Below, one piece after another: positions 1 through 5,568 of a stretch of DNA of 6,606 nt (the stretch's first letter is position 1; the number at the start of each line of letters is the position of its first letter). A program made the translations under genes and the position numbers. The stretch is from Oscillospiraceae bacterium (GTDB lineage: Bacteria > Bacillota_A > Clostridia > Oscillospirales > CAG-272). Location of the stretch: NCBI GenBank assembly GCA_015064425.1, contig SVSF01000097.1, forward strand, positions 1 through 6,606, given 5' to 3'. The notes under the pieces were generated by a model that saw only the letters and a program-made list of their open reading frames with translations, was not told the origin of the DNA and ran no database searches.

Positions 1-1
1 C

Positions 2-745
2 GAAGAAGCCGAAAAAGATCCTTACGTACGTTTTGTGGTATACGGCGGAGACGGTACGGCAAACGAAGTACTCAACGGAATTATGAATTCCTCTCACGCT
101 GATACGGTACAACTCAAGATAGTGCCCACCGGAACAGGAAACGATTTCGTCAGAAGCTTGGGCGAGAGCGACCGTGTGGAAAAAATCGACGTTATGAGAT
201 ACAACGGACGATACGCACTCAATATAGTAAACTTCGGATTTGACTGTGCAGTAGTTACAAAGACGCAGAAATATAAAAAGCTCCCTCTTGTTTCGGGCAG
301 CTTTGCTTACGTTCTTGGTGTTGTTGATATGTTTTTGAGAAAACTCTCCCATAAATTCACCATTGAATATACAGACGAAAGCGGAAACATAAACAAATTT
401 GACGAAGAGTTTACTCTCTGTGCGATCGCTAACGGAAAATTTTACGGCGGCGGGTTTAAGGCCGCCCCCATCGCCGACATAAAAGACGGGATGCTTGATC
501 TTATTTTGGTAAAAAAAGTAACCAGACCTCAGCTCATAAAACTTATAGGAAGCTATAAGAAAGGCTCTCATATTGACCACGCTTCGGGCACTCCCGCAAA
601 AGGATTCGAAAAGGTGCTCATATCCGCAAGAAGTAATTTGGTAAAAGTATCGGGGCTTACTTACATATGTGCAGACGGGGAGGTAGAGTCTGCGAATGAA
701 GTAGAGATCTCGGTTATACCAGGTGCCGTAAATATGGTTTATTAA
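2..745 (+). CDS. Diacylglycerol/lipid kinase, YegS/BmrU family, 5'-truncated by window edge
   Basis: This enzyme probably phosphorylates diacylglycerol or a related membrane lipid with ATP at the inner membrane face, feeding phosphatidic acid back into phospholipid synthesis. The frame is open to base 2, giving 247 residues. The family is usually near 300, so roughly 50-60 N-terminal residues lie outside the window. A GTG at 35 sits inside the conserved core just before GGDGT and is not the true start. Visible family motifs are the nucleotide-binding GGDGT (residues 15-19) followed by ANEVLNG, the PTGTGNDF loop (42-49), NFGFD (77-81), NGKFYGGG (144-151), the PIADIKDG segment (about 156-163) and a late ADGE (224-227). 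These are the catalytic and metal-linked positions of the DagK fold. The gene ends in TAA and is followed by a hairpin terminator. It converges on the spoIIIA operon and is probably unrelated to it. The family is secure; the exact lipid substrate cannot be read from sequence. Confidence 0.93.
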   Translation, partial: EEAEKDPYVRFVVYGGDGTANEVLNGIMNSSHADTVQLKIVPTGTGNDFVRSLGESDRVEKIDVMRYNGRYALNIVNFGFDCAVVTKTQKYKKLPLVSGSFAYVLGVVDMFLRKLSHKFTIEYTDESGNINKFDEEFTLCAIANGKFYGGGFKAAPIADIKDGMLDLILVKKVTRPQLIKLIGSYKKGSHIDHASGTPAKGFEKVLISARSNLVKVSGLTYICADGEVESANEVEISVIPGAVNMVY

Positions 746-752
746 CAATTTA

Positions 753-790
753 GTCCGCAGTTCGAAGAACACGTACTGCGGACATTTTTT
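753..790 (+). terminator. Rho-independent terminator after the lipid kinase gene
   Basis: A perfect 9-bp stem (GTCCGCAGT at 753-761, ACTGCGGAC at 775-783) encloses a 13-nt loop and is followed by six T residues (785-790). It starts 7 nt after the kinase stop codon. The T-run runs into the stop codon of convergent spoIIIAH, so the intergenic region is almost entirely this hairpin. Read on the - strand the same stem is followed by a mixed A/T tract rather than a clean T-run, so it should terminate the kinase transcript well and the spoIIIA transcript less efficiently. Confidence 0.88.
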
Positions 791-1364
791 ATTCATTTTC
801 AATTATTTTTACGTTAGACGGAATTATTCCTGCCTGCTCGTAAACTATCTCCTGGATCTGTACTATCTCATTGTCCATAAGACCTTTTGCTCTCACAATA
901 ATATCTGCACTGTCCTCATTTATTACCGCAACGCATTCGCTGAATCCTTTAGACTCTATGAGAGTCTCTATATTGGCTTCCTTTTCTATATTTTCTGCTA
1001 TTCGGTTTATTCCGTCCAATGCGGCGCTTTTGGACTCGTCAAGTGCCGTATCACTGTCCGCTATCATTCTGAATACCTCGATAGCCTCGTCTCTTGCCCT
1101 TTGGCGGCTTATCTGTACAGTTGTAAAATAGTTGTACTCCTCTTCAGCGTTTACCTCGCCGTTTTCCTGCTCCGAAATATTTCCGTCCACAAGGAAATCA
1201 CCGTTCGTATCATTTCCGTCGTAAAGTCTGAAATTAAGATATACCGCCCCGCCGATAAGAAAAAGCGCCATTATCACCATAAGGTTCCTTTTTCCTATTT
1301 TTACAAGGGCTTTTTTTGTTTTTTTAATAACTGCGTCCGCTTTGTTTTTTAGTTTTTCGTTCAT
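789..1364 (-). CDS. spoIIIAH: Stage III sporulation protein AH (ring-forming channel subunit)
   Basis: SpoIIIAH is the mother-cell membrane protein whose extracytoplasmic domain binds forespore SpoIIQ, linking the two engulfment membranes and contributing a ring to the A-Q channel. The product is 191 residues (B. subtilis about 218). A lysine-rich cytoplasmic N-terminus (1-27) is followed by one membrane segment (about 28-45). An acidic linker (about 49-77) follows, and then a C-terminal ring-building domain (about 85-190) with the family pattern SRQRARDEAIEVF, then ETLIESKGF and a final amphipathic beta/alpha unit. The start at 1364 is chosen because AAGGGAGA lies at 1371-1378. The frame stays open another 23 codons upstream, but those residues do not resemble the family and lack a good ribosome site. 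Last gene of the operon, separated from spoIIIAG by 70 nt that hold a candidate promoter. It faces the terminator of the lipid kinase gene. Confidence 0.93.
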   Translation of the reverse strand: MNEKLKNKADAVIKKTKKALVKIGKRNLMVIMALFLIGGAVYLNFRLYDGNDTNGDFLVDGNISEQENGEVNAEEEYNYFTTVQISRQRARDEAIEVFRMIADSDTALDESKSAALDGINRIAENIEKEANIETLIESKGFSECVAVINEDSADIIVRAKGLMDNEIVQIQEIVYEQAGIIPSNVKIIENE

Positions 1365-1370
1365 ATTTTT

Positions 1371-1378
1371 TCTCCCTT
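1371..1378 (-). promoter_or_regulatory. Ribosome binding site deciding the spoIIIAH start
   Basis: AAGGGAGA lies 6 nt before the ATG at 1364. It supports this start over the in-frame upstream ATG at 1433, which would add 23 residues overlapping the spoIIIAG stop. Confidence 0.8.
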
Positions 1379-1395
1379 CGCAACGCTTTGTTATA

Positions 1396-1424
1396 TGTAT
1401 ATTAAGCAGTTTGGCAAGATATGC
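1396..1424 (-). promoter_or_regulatory. Candidate internal sigma-E-like promoter before spoIIIAH
   Basis: In the only sizeable gap of the operon, GCATATC (1418-1424) resembles the sigma-E -35 element. It is followed after 14 nt by AATATACA (1396-1403), a partial match to the -10 consensus CATACAAT. The same AATATA hexamer with the same 14-nt spacer after an ATAT-type -35 occurs in the candidate promoter before spoIIIAA. Predicted transcription would start near 1389, leaving a leader that includes the ribosome site at 1371-1378. An internal promoter is known in the spoIIIA locus of B. subtilis. The match here is by eye only, and AT-rich DNA gives such matches by chance. Confidence 0.4.
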
Positions 1425-1434
1425 CTTCCACAAG

Positions 1435-1911
1435 TTACCCTACGTATATATGATTTGTAGATATTCCGAGAAGAGACGAAAGCAGTCTTATTATCTCTGC
1501 CTCACCTTTTACCGTAAGAGTTCCTTTACATACCACGGCCACCCCCGTTATTCTCGGCATAAGCTCTTTTATAAGAACGGTTTCGTTTCCGACCACCGCA
1601 TATTGCTTGGTGCTTCCTCCCTCACCCTCGCTTCCATTCTCAGCGTATACCTTTTCTTTACCGCATTCCGCATGTACTACCACAGAAACACCCGATACGC
1701 CGTCCATTTTCTCTATAAGAGCACAGAGTTTTGTTTCAAGTTCATAAAGATAATTCAGGGTCTCGTCTTTCTGTTCATACTGCTCGATCACACGACCGTC
1801 CTTTTCTTTTCCCCCAAGCAATATCAGGATCAAAGCCAATACAAGTACCGATAAAGCTATAAGTCCTTTTTTTCTCAATGTCAGAAAAGACACGATCCTA
1901 TTTGTTTCCAT
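1435..1911 (-). CDS. spoIIIAG: Stage III sporulation protein AG (ring-forming channel subunit)
   Basis: SpoIIIAG is a bitopic protein that forms a large oligomeric ring in the intermembrane space as part of the A-Q channel. The product is 158 residues, clearly shorter than B. subtilis SpoIIIAG (about 229). A basic N-terminus (RKK at 13-15) precedes one membrane segment (about 16-33) and a linker. The ring-building domain (about 54-157) begins YLYELETKL and GVSGVSVVV, and ends PRITGVAVVCKG (119-130) and the final helix/strand closing in HIYVG. The family's insertion between the first strands and the PRITGV motif is only about 35 residues here and is rich in Gly, Glu and Ser. The start at 1911 overlaps the 3' end of spoIIIAF by 14 nt, with GAGGTG upstream at 1925-1930. 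A GTG at 1932 is the alternative but lies on top of that site. TAA stop. Confidence 0.92.
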   Translation of the reverse strand: METNRIVSFLTLRKKGLIALSVLVLALILILLGGKEKDGRVIEQYEQKDETLNYLYELETKLCALIEKMDGVSGVSVVVHAECGKEKVYAENGSEGEGGSTKQYAVVGNETVLIKELMPRITGVAVVCKGTLTVKGEAEIIRLLSSLLGISTNHIYVG

Positions 1912-2377
1912 TCGCGTATACGTACACCTCACAAAGCATCATTTCCGATATTTCTTTCGCTAAATATTCCCTCTCATCTTCATTTAATGGGACATTTATC
2001 TTTATTTTTACTTCATTAATTTTTACGTTCAAGATATCGTTCTTATCGACCTCAAGCTCGACCGTACAGTCTTTCAACGCAAACTTCTCCTCAAGTACCG
2101 TTTCTATGTCTGAACTGATAAGCTCGCAACACCGTTCGACAAAATGTGAATTTGCTTCTTGTTCCGTAGCCGTATCCAAAAATGCCATAGTCTCATTATC
2201 CCAAGCTAAGGTAAGATCAATACCCGAAAGCTCTTTAAGCGGACTTATCATAACTGCAATTACGGAAAGTGCGGCAAGAAAACGCAGATATTTTTCTGTA
2301 TTACCCGACGGAGCAAACATTAAAAGTAACCCCGAAGAAATACAAAAAAGTAAAAACGAATACACAAATTCTCTCAT
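1898..2377 (-). CDS. spoIIIAF: Stage III sporulation protein AF
   Basis: SpoIIIAF is a mother-cell membrane protein with a small ring-building domain, part of the engulfment-stage secretion-like complex. The product is 159 residues (B. subtilis about 206). Two adjacent N-terminal membrane segments (about 4-22 and 29-47) flank the short PSGNTEKY loop, which is typical of the family. The second segment ends ISPLKEL, also family-like. A soluble C-terminal domain (about 75-153) contains an amphipathic helix (ERCCELISSDIETVL) and alternating beta strands. The start at 2377 sits 2 nt after the spoIIIAE stop, with AGGA at 2383-2386. The longer open frame to 2437 would run into spoIIIAE and adds residues before the first membrane helix that are not expected. 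TAG stop inside spoIIIAG. The close spacing suggests translational coupling on both sides. Confidence 0.9.
   Translation of the reverse strand: MREFVYSFLLFCISSGLLLMFAPSGNTEKYLRFLAALSVIAVMISPLKELSGIDLTLAWDNETMAFLDTATEQEANSHFVERCCELISSDIETVLEEKFALKDCTVELEVDKNDILNVKINEVKIKINVPLNEDEREYLAKEISEMMLCEVYVYANGNK
1925..1930 (-). promoter_or_regulatory. Ribosome binding site bearing on the spoIIIAG start
   Basis: GAGGTG lies 13 nt before the ATG at 1911, a long but usable spacing, and inside the spoIIIAF coding region. It overlaps codons 1-3 of the alternative GTG start at 1932 (GTGAGGTG), which argues against that longer form. Confidence 0.5.
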
Positions 2378-2379
2378 CG

Positions 2380-3471
2380 TTATCCTACCGTAGACTTTAT
2401 CAAAAGCGTAAATATCAATATAAACATCGCTGAACAAGCGCTGAGTATAGCAAGGCAGATATCTATCAACGAAGCCATCTCAGAAACAAATCCGGACATT
2501 TTTGTATTTCCGCACATATTGCCGAGAGAGACAGCAAGTGAAAAGCCTGTTTTATATAGCAAGAGTTTTATAAGAGTCGGCATTATGATCAAAAAGATCA
2601 CGGTGATACCCAGTCCGCCTACGGTAGTTTTGAGATAGGATAAGCTCCCGCCCAGCGTCTTGGCGGCCTCGCTTATCGCTCCTCCCACTATGGGTATAGC
2701 ACTTGAAGCAGCAAACTTTGCCGTTTTTAAAGCCAGACCGTCTGCGCTCTGTGCGATCTCTGTGTTATAGTATAGGATAGCACAGAACAGGGTCATAAAA
2801 AGAGCAAGAGAACTAAGAATAAAACCTTTTACGAATTTCAGTATGCTATGTATGTCTACAGTATTTATGAATCCTGAAGCAACCGCAATACAAAAGCACA
2901 TCTCGACCAACGGAAAAAGAAACTTGATGCACAGAAGCTCTATAATATCCAATGCAAGCATCATTGCCGAAGAATTTACTGCCGCAGTGCTTATTCCCCC
3001 GCCCGAGCCGTAAAGCAAAGTCATTATCGGAAGAGTAGACGAAGAAAAAGCAGAAAGGATGTTGAGCACGTTTCGTACCGAATCGAAAAGCATATACATT
3101 ATCCCGTAAACCAAATACAAGGCAGACAGAGCAACGGTCATTTCAAGCACGTTTTTCATAGTACCCGTACCGAAGGTATCCGACAGAAGCTTGTATACTG
3201 CGGATATGACCATAAAAACACAGAGAGCGGAAATGTTTTTTACAATATCCGTTGAAAGAGAAGCAAACATTTTCTTCAGAGACTCTGCCGCCGAAGCAAA
3301 TCTTATTTCTCCGCCCTCGGATATTAAGCGGAGCTCATCGGCATCTGCATATTCAAGAGCTTCTCCCGGAATAAGCTCCAGCATATCTTTTTCTATTTTA
3401 TCTCCGTCGAGAGCGTCGGCAGGAACGGAAAGCATAAATAATACAACGATTACAGTAAAAGCGTATCTCAC
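2380..3471 (-). CDS. spoIIIAE: Stage III sporulation protein AE (polytopic membrane protein)
   Basis: SpoIIIAE is a large polytopic membrane component of the mother-cell side of the A-Q complex, thought to form part of the inner-membrane platform with AC and AD. The product is 363 residues (B. subtilis about 399). It begins with a signal-peptide-like stretch (1-20, ending PADA) and a short polar region (21-65). Several hydrophobic segments follow, including about 78-97, 110-130, 170-200, 213-235, 285-306 and 338-358. The most diagnostic stretch is at 251-289, with KFAASSAIPIVGG, SEAAKTLGG and TTVGGLG. The start is GTG at 3471. It forms a GTGA overlap with the spoIIIAD TGA stop, and GGGTGAG lies at about 3480-3486. 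The 4-nt overlap suggests translational coupling. TAA stop 2 nt before spoIIIAF. Confidence 0.95.
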   Translation of the reverse strand: MRYAFTVIVVLFMLSVPADALDGDKIEKDMLELIPGEALEYADADELRLISEGGEIRFASAAESLKKMFASLSTDIVKNISALCVFMVISAVYKLLSDTFGTGTMKNVLEMTVALSALYLVYGIMYMLFDSVRNVLNILSAFSSSTLPIMTLLYGSGGGISTAAVNSSAMMLALDIIELLCIKFLFPLVEMCFCIAVASGFINTVDIHSILKFVKGFILSSLALFMTLFCAILYYNTEIAQSADGLALKTAKFAASSAIPIVGGAISEAAKTLGGSLSYLKTTVGGLGITVIFLIIMPTLIKLLLYKTGFSLAVSLGNMCGNTKMSGFVSEMASLIDICLAILSACSAMFILIFTLLIKSTVG

Positions 3472-3845
3472 AACAAGTTCTCACCCAAAACCGCTACCAC
3501 ATCTTTTATCAAAGGAAGAGACAGAAGCATTATTTCACATTTACCGATAAACTCGACTTTTGAGGATATTTGAAGCTCCCCCATATCTTTACACATCTGG
3601 CAGGTAGATTCGCATACAAGGGCTGTTCCCAATGCTTTTGTAATAAGAGAAAAATATTCCATATACTCTGTTTTCTCAACAAGTGACGAAAAATACGATA
3701 TAAAGGGGCTTATCTCACCTACACCGATCAGCAAAAGCAAAAGCGAGCATGAAAGTCCTATGTAGACCGAATTATCGGGTCTGAAATGCTTCAGTGTCTG
3801 CGAAAAAAAGATCGCAAGGAGCACCACTCCAAATATCTTAAGCAT
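3468..3845 (-). CDS. spoIIIAD: Stage III sporulation protein AD
   Basis: SpoIIIAD is a small integral membrane protein of the A-Q complex. It is related to SpoIIIAC, and the pair may make an export-gate-like platform. The product is 125 residues (B. subtilis about 133). Hydrophobic segments lie at about 3-18, 26-43, 64-80 and 103-120. The family signature is the stretch CESTCQMCKDMGE (78-90), then SSKVEFIGK (94-102), with the E, C, D, G, E and GK positions conserved. The ATG at 3845 is 3 nt after the spoIIIAC stop. Its ribosome site is weak (GGAAT), so translation probably depends on coupling to spoIIIAC. The TGA stop is shared with the GTG start of spoIIIAE. Confidence 0.94.
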   Translation of the reverse strand: MLKIFGVVLLAIFFSQTLKHFRPDNSVYIGLSCSLLLLLIGVGEISPFISYFSSLVEKTEYMEYFSLITKALGTALVCESTCQMCKDMGELQISSKVEFIGKCEIMLLSLPLIKDVVAVLGENLL

Positions 3846-3848
3846 ATT

Positions 3849-4043
3849 TTATATTCCGAAAGCTGCCCGTATAGCGCTTATAAGAGAAGACAGCTTTGTA
3901 ATGATTATTGTAAAAATTATTATAACTCCCGATACCGAAACAAGTATCGCAAGCTCGTCTCTGCCGGATTTTGACAGTATCTGATAAGCAAGACTTACCA
4001 CCAATCCCGCTCCAAATACTTTTAATATAAAAGAAACGTCCAT
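3849..4043 (-). CDS. spoIIIAC: Stage III sporulation protein AC
   Basis: A 64-residue membrane protein (B. subtilis about 68) with two hydrophobic segments, about 4-20 and 31-49, and a polar SKSGRDE turn between them. This is the standard SpoIIIAC form: MDVSFILKVFG at the start and a short hydrophilic loop before the second helix. It is thought to sit with AD and AE in the membrane base of the channel. The start at 4043 is fixed by the best ribosome site in the operon, AGGAGG at 4053-4058, 9 nt upstream. The open frame continues to 4082, but those extra codons overlap spoIIIAB and are not family-like. Gap of 16 nt after spoIIIAB; TAA stop 3 nt before spoIIIAD. Confidence 0.93.
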   Translation of the reverse strand: MDVSFILKVFGAGLVVSLAYQILSKSGRDELAILVSVSGVIIIFTIIITKLSSLISAIRAAFGI

Positions 4044-4059
4044 ATTTTTACGCCTCCTA

Positions 4060-4536
4060 TCACAATAACAAGATAGCTGCAAGTATACCTGCCATCAGAC
4101 CTATTGAAGTATAGAGCTTTCTGTTTTTCGGAAGCTCTTCGCTTATACGGCAATGTAATTTTTTAAAAGAATCAAGATAGCTTTCGCAAAATCTTATTTG
4201 TTCCTCCGCCGTACCTCTTCCTACTTTTTTTGAGAATTCCTCAAAAAGCTTATGGGTGTTCGCATCCATAGGCAGTGTATCCTTATGTTTTTTCAAGGCA
4301 TAATAAAGTCCGTTTTCTTCTGCGGTATCCAGAAGTGTTCTCAGCTTGGGATCCTTATAGTCTCTATATATCCGAACAAGAGGAGAGCCAAAATACTCGA
4401 TCTGTCCTTTCAGATAATCAACAAAAGCTATCAAAGCACCAAGTGTATCAGATCTGCCCTTATATCGTTCATAATAAAGTTCTCCCAAGTAGCTTGATGC
4501 TGCAACCATAGCCGCGATACCTATGTATTTATACAT
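4060..4536 (-). CDS. spoIIIAB: Stage III sporulation protein AB (GspF-like)
   Basis: SpoIIIAB is a mother-cell membrane protein resembling part of GspF of type II secretion systems and is expected to work with the SpoIIIAA ATPase. The product is 158 residues (B. subtilis about 171). It has an N-terminal hydrophobic segment (about 4-19), and then a helical cytoplasmic region containing LGALIAFVDYLKGQIEYFG followed by SPL. A C-terminal hydrophobic segment (about 143-158) follows KNRKLYTSIGLMAG, a typical family ending. The ATG at 4536 lies 2 nt after the spoIIIAA stop, with GAGGTG at 4542-4547 inside the end of spoIIIAA. This implies coupled translation. TGA stop. Confidence 0.93.
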   Translation of the reverse strand: MYKYIGIAAMVAASSYLGELYYERYKGRSDTLGALIAFVDYLKGQIEYFGSPLVRIYRDYKDPKLRTLLDTAEENGLYYALKKHKDTLPMDANTHKLFEEFSKKVGRGTAEEQIRFCESYLDSFKKLHCRISEELPKNRKLYTSIGLMAGILAAILLL

Positions 4537-4538
4537 TT

Positions 4539-5393
4539 TTACACCTCTTCGATTTTGAAGGAGACCCGTTCTCCTTCCCGTATAAGGAGTGCAACAGCAT
4601 CGAATACGGATGATGAAAGAAGTTTGTGGACTGCAGGTCTCTTTCTAAGCCTGTCTAAACTGTCTCCGTGAGCACTTGCAATAAAAGGCACGCCGCAATT
4701 TTGAACGGAGAGTATGGCGTCGGCCTCTTCCTCCGTACCTATTTCATCGCAAATTATAAGTTCGGGAGACATTGTCCTTACAGCGTTTTCGATAGCCAGG
4801 CTTTTTGGAAAAAGACTATACCTGTCAACAATAGAGTTCTTATGCGTATCGGGATCAAAAAGTTCGCATCTTTCATCTATAAGAGCAATGCGCAAGGGAT
4901 CGCTTCCCGTCCCCGCCAATCTTACAAGATCCTTCAGAACGGTAGTCTTTCCCACTCCCGGAGGAGAATAAAGCAATATGCTCTTTTTGAATCCCGAATC
5001 TCTGAAATACGCGTAAAGCGATTCCGCCACTCCCAAAACACAGTGCGGTATTCTTATATTAACGGAATCGATCTCGGATATATTTTCTACCCTACCCTTT
5101 TTTACCACAGCGGCACCGCTTACTCCCACACGGATACCTTCTTCAGTCAAAAGAAACCCTTTCGTAAGATTTTCCGTTTGTGTATATACGGACCCTCCGC
5201 AAAGAAGCAAAAATATCTTTTCAAGAGATGACTTGTCCGTCACGTATTCGAGTACTATGTTCTTCCCGCGGCATGTGACCGTAGAGGGTCTGCCCAAACG
5301 CAAACGTATCTCGCTTATGGAATCAAAGCGCAGGATCATACGATAAAGCTCATATGGCAGATATTTTTTCAGAAAAACCGTACCTTTGTCCAT
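4539..5393 (-). CDS. spoIIIAA: Stage III sporulation protein AA (secretion-type ATPase)
   Basis: SpoIIIAA is a cytoplasmic ATPase related to secretion ATPases that is thought to energise the engulfment channel from the mother cell. The product is 284 residues (B. subtilis about 307). An N-terminal domain (about 1-115) includes EIRLRLGRP (28-36) and GIRVGVSG (86-93). The ATPase core has Walker A SPPGVGKTT (143-151), an LIDERCE motif (171-177), Walker B LIICDEIG (212-219) and a SAHG motif (240-243), all in the expected order. Ser takes the place of the first Gly of the classical P-loop, which I believe is common in clostridial members. The ATG at 5393 has GAAAGGAG at 5399-5406, 5 nt upstream. 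First gene of the operon, with a candidate sigma-E promoter immediately before it. TAA stop 2 nt before spoIIIAB. Confidence 0.96.
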   Translation of the reverse strand: MDKGTVFLKKYLPYELYRMILRFDSISEIRLRLGRPSTVTCRGKNIVLEYVTDKSSLEKIFLLLCGGSVYTQTENLTKGFLLTEEGIRVGVSGAAVVKKGRVENISEIDSVNIRIPHCVLGVAESLYAYFRDSGFKKSILLYSPPGVGKTTVLKDLVRLAGTGSDPLRIALIDERCELFDPDTHKNSIVDRYSLFPKSLAIENAVRTMSPELIICDEIGTEEEADAILSVQNCGVPFIASAHGDSLDRLRKRPAVHKLLSSSVFDAVALLIREGERVSFKIEEV

Positions 5394-5416
5394 ATTCGCT
5401 CCTTTCTGTTTGTTAA

Positions 5417-5445
5417 AATATATTGCCCAAATGTAAAAAATATTC
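5417..5445 (-). promoter_or_regulatory. Candidate sigma-E-type promoter for the spoIIIA operon
   Basis: GAATATT (5439-5445) matches the sigma-E -35 type. After 14 nt, AATATATT (5417-5424) matches the -10 consensus CATACAAT at A, T, A, A and the final T. Transcription would begin near 5410, leaving a short leader of about 17 nt that just includes the spoIIIAA ribosome site. The operon is sigma-E dependent in B. subtilis, so mother-cell control is expected. The assignment here is by eye. Confidence 0.6.
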
Positions 5446-5463
5446 CTATTTTCACGGTATGTC

Positions 5464-5492
5464 TTGACGGATGATAAGTTTATCTATATAAT
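5464..5492 (+). promoter_or_regulatory. Near-consensus sigma-A promoter for the glycosidase-family gene
   Basis: TTGACG (5464-5469) and TATAAT (5487-5492) are separated by exactly 17 nt. This is one base from the full vegetative consensus with ideal spacing. Transcription should start near 5499, about 70 nt before the ATG at 5569. This predicts expression of the right-hand gene in growing cells, unlike the sporulation operon transcribed away from it. Confidence 0.82.
5473..5484. repeat. Short inverted repeat in the sigma-A promoter spacer
   Basis: GATAA-GT-TTATC has two 5-nt arms around a 2-nt centre and lies wholly between the -35 and -10 boxes. This is where an operator could act, but the arms are short and AT-rich, so chance occurrence is quite possible. 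Confidence 0.3.
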
Positions 5493-5516
5493 ATCTTGTA
5501 CTTGCGGAACTTTTTC

Positions 5517-5555
5517 GTAAATAGTAAGTCTATACATATACAACAACTTATTTAC
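5517..5555 (+). other. Possible leader-RNA hairpin next to the ribosome binding site
   Basis: GTAAATAGTAAGT (5517-5529) can pair with ACTTATTTAC (5546-5555). That gives ten A/T-rich base pairs with a 3-nt bulge in the left arm and a 16-nt loop. The right arm ends directly at the AAAGGAAAG ribosome site (5556-5564). It would lie in the leader of the transcript from the sigma-A promoter. It resembles no riboswitch class I know, and the stem is thermodynamically weak. Confidence 0.35.
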
Positions 5556-5568
5556 AAAGGAAAGTATT

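Noticed and set aside
1365..1433. Extended N-terminus for SpoIIIAH from the ATG at 1433
   Set aside because: The extra 23 residues precede a lysine-rich start typical of the family. The good ribosome site lies at 1371-1378 and the longer form has none.
1342..2393. Two + strand open frames of about 170 codons
   Set aside because: They are antisense to spoIIIAF, AG and AH, with compositions typical of reverse frames of membrane-protein genes. No credible start site was seen.
4668..5231. 187-codon open frame on the + strand
   Set aside because: It lies wholly antisense to the conserved ATPase gene spoIIIAA. It has no domain-like sequence and no ribosome site, so it is a shadow frame.
4539..5393. 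Reading the spoIIIA genes as a novel type II/III/IV-like secretion system
   Set aside because: All eight products match SpoIIIAA-AH in order, length class and motifs. The likeness to secretion systems is the known relationship of this sporulation complex.
5494..5500. Possible SpoIIID-like site (GTACAAG on the - strand)
   Set aside because: It is one mismatch from the short GGACAAG core, which is too degenerate to support alone, and it lies far upstream of the candidate spoIIIAA start.
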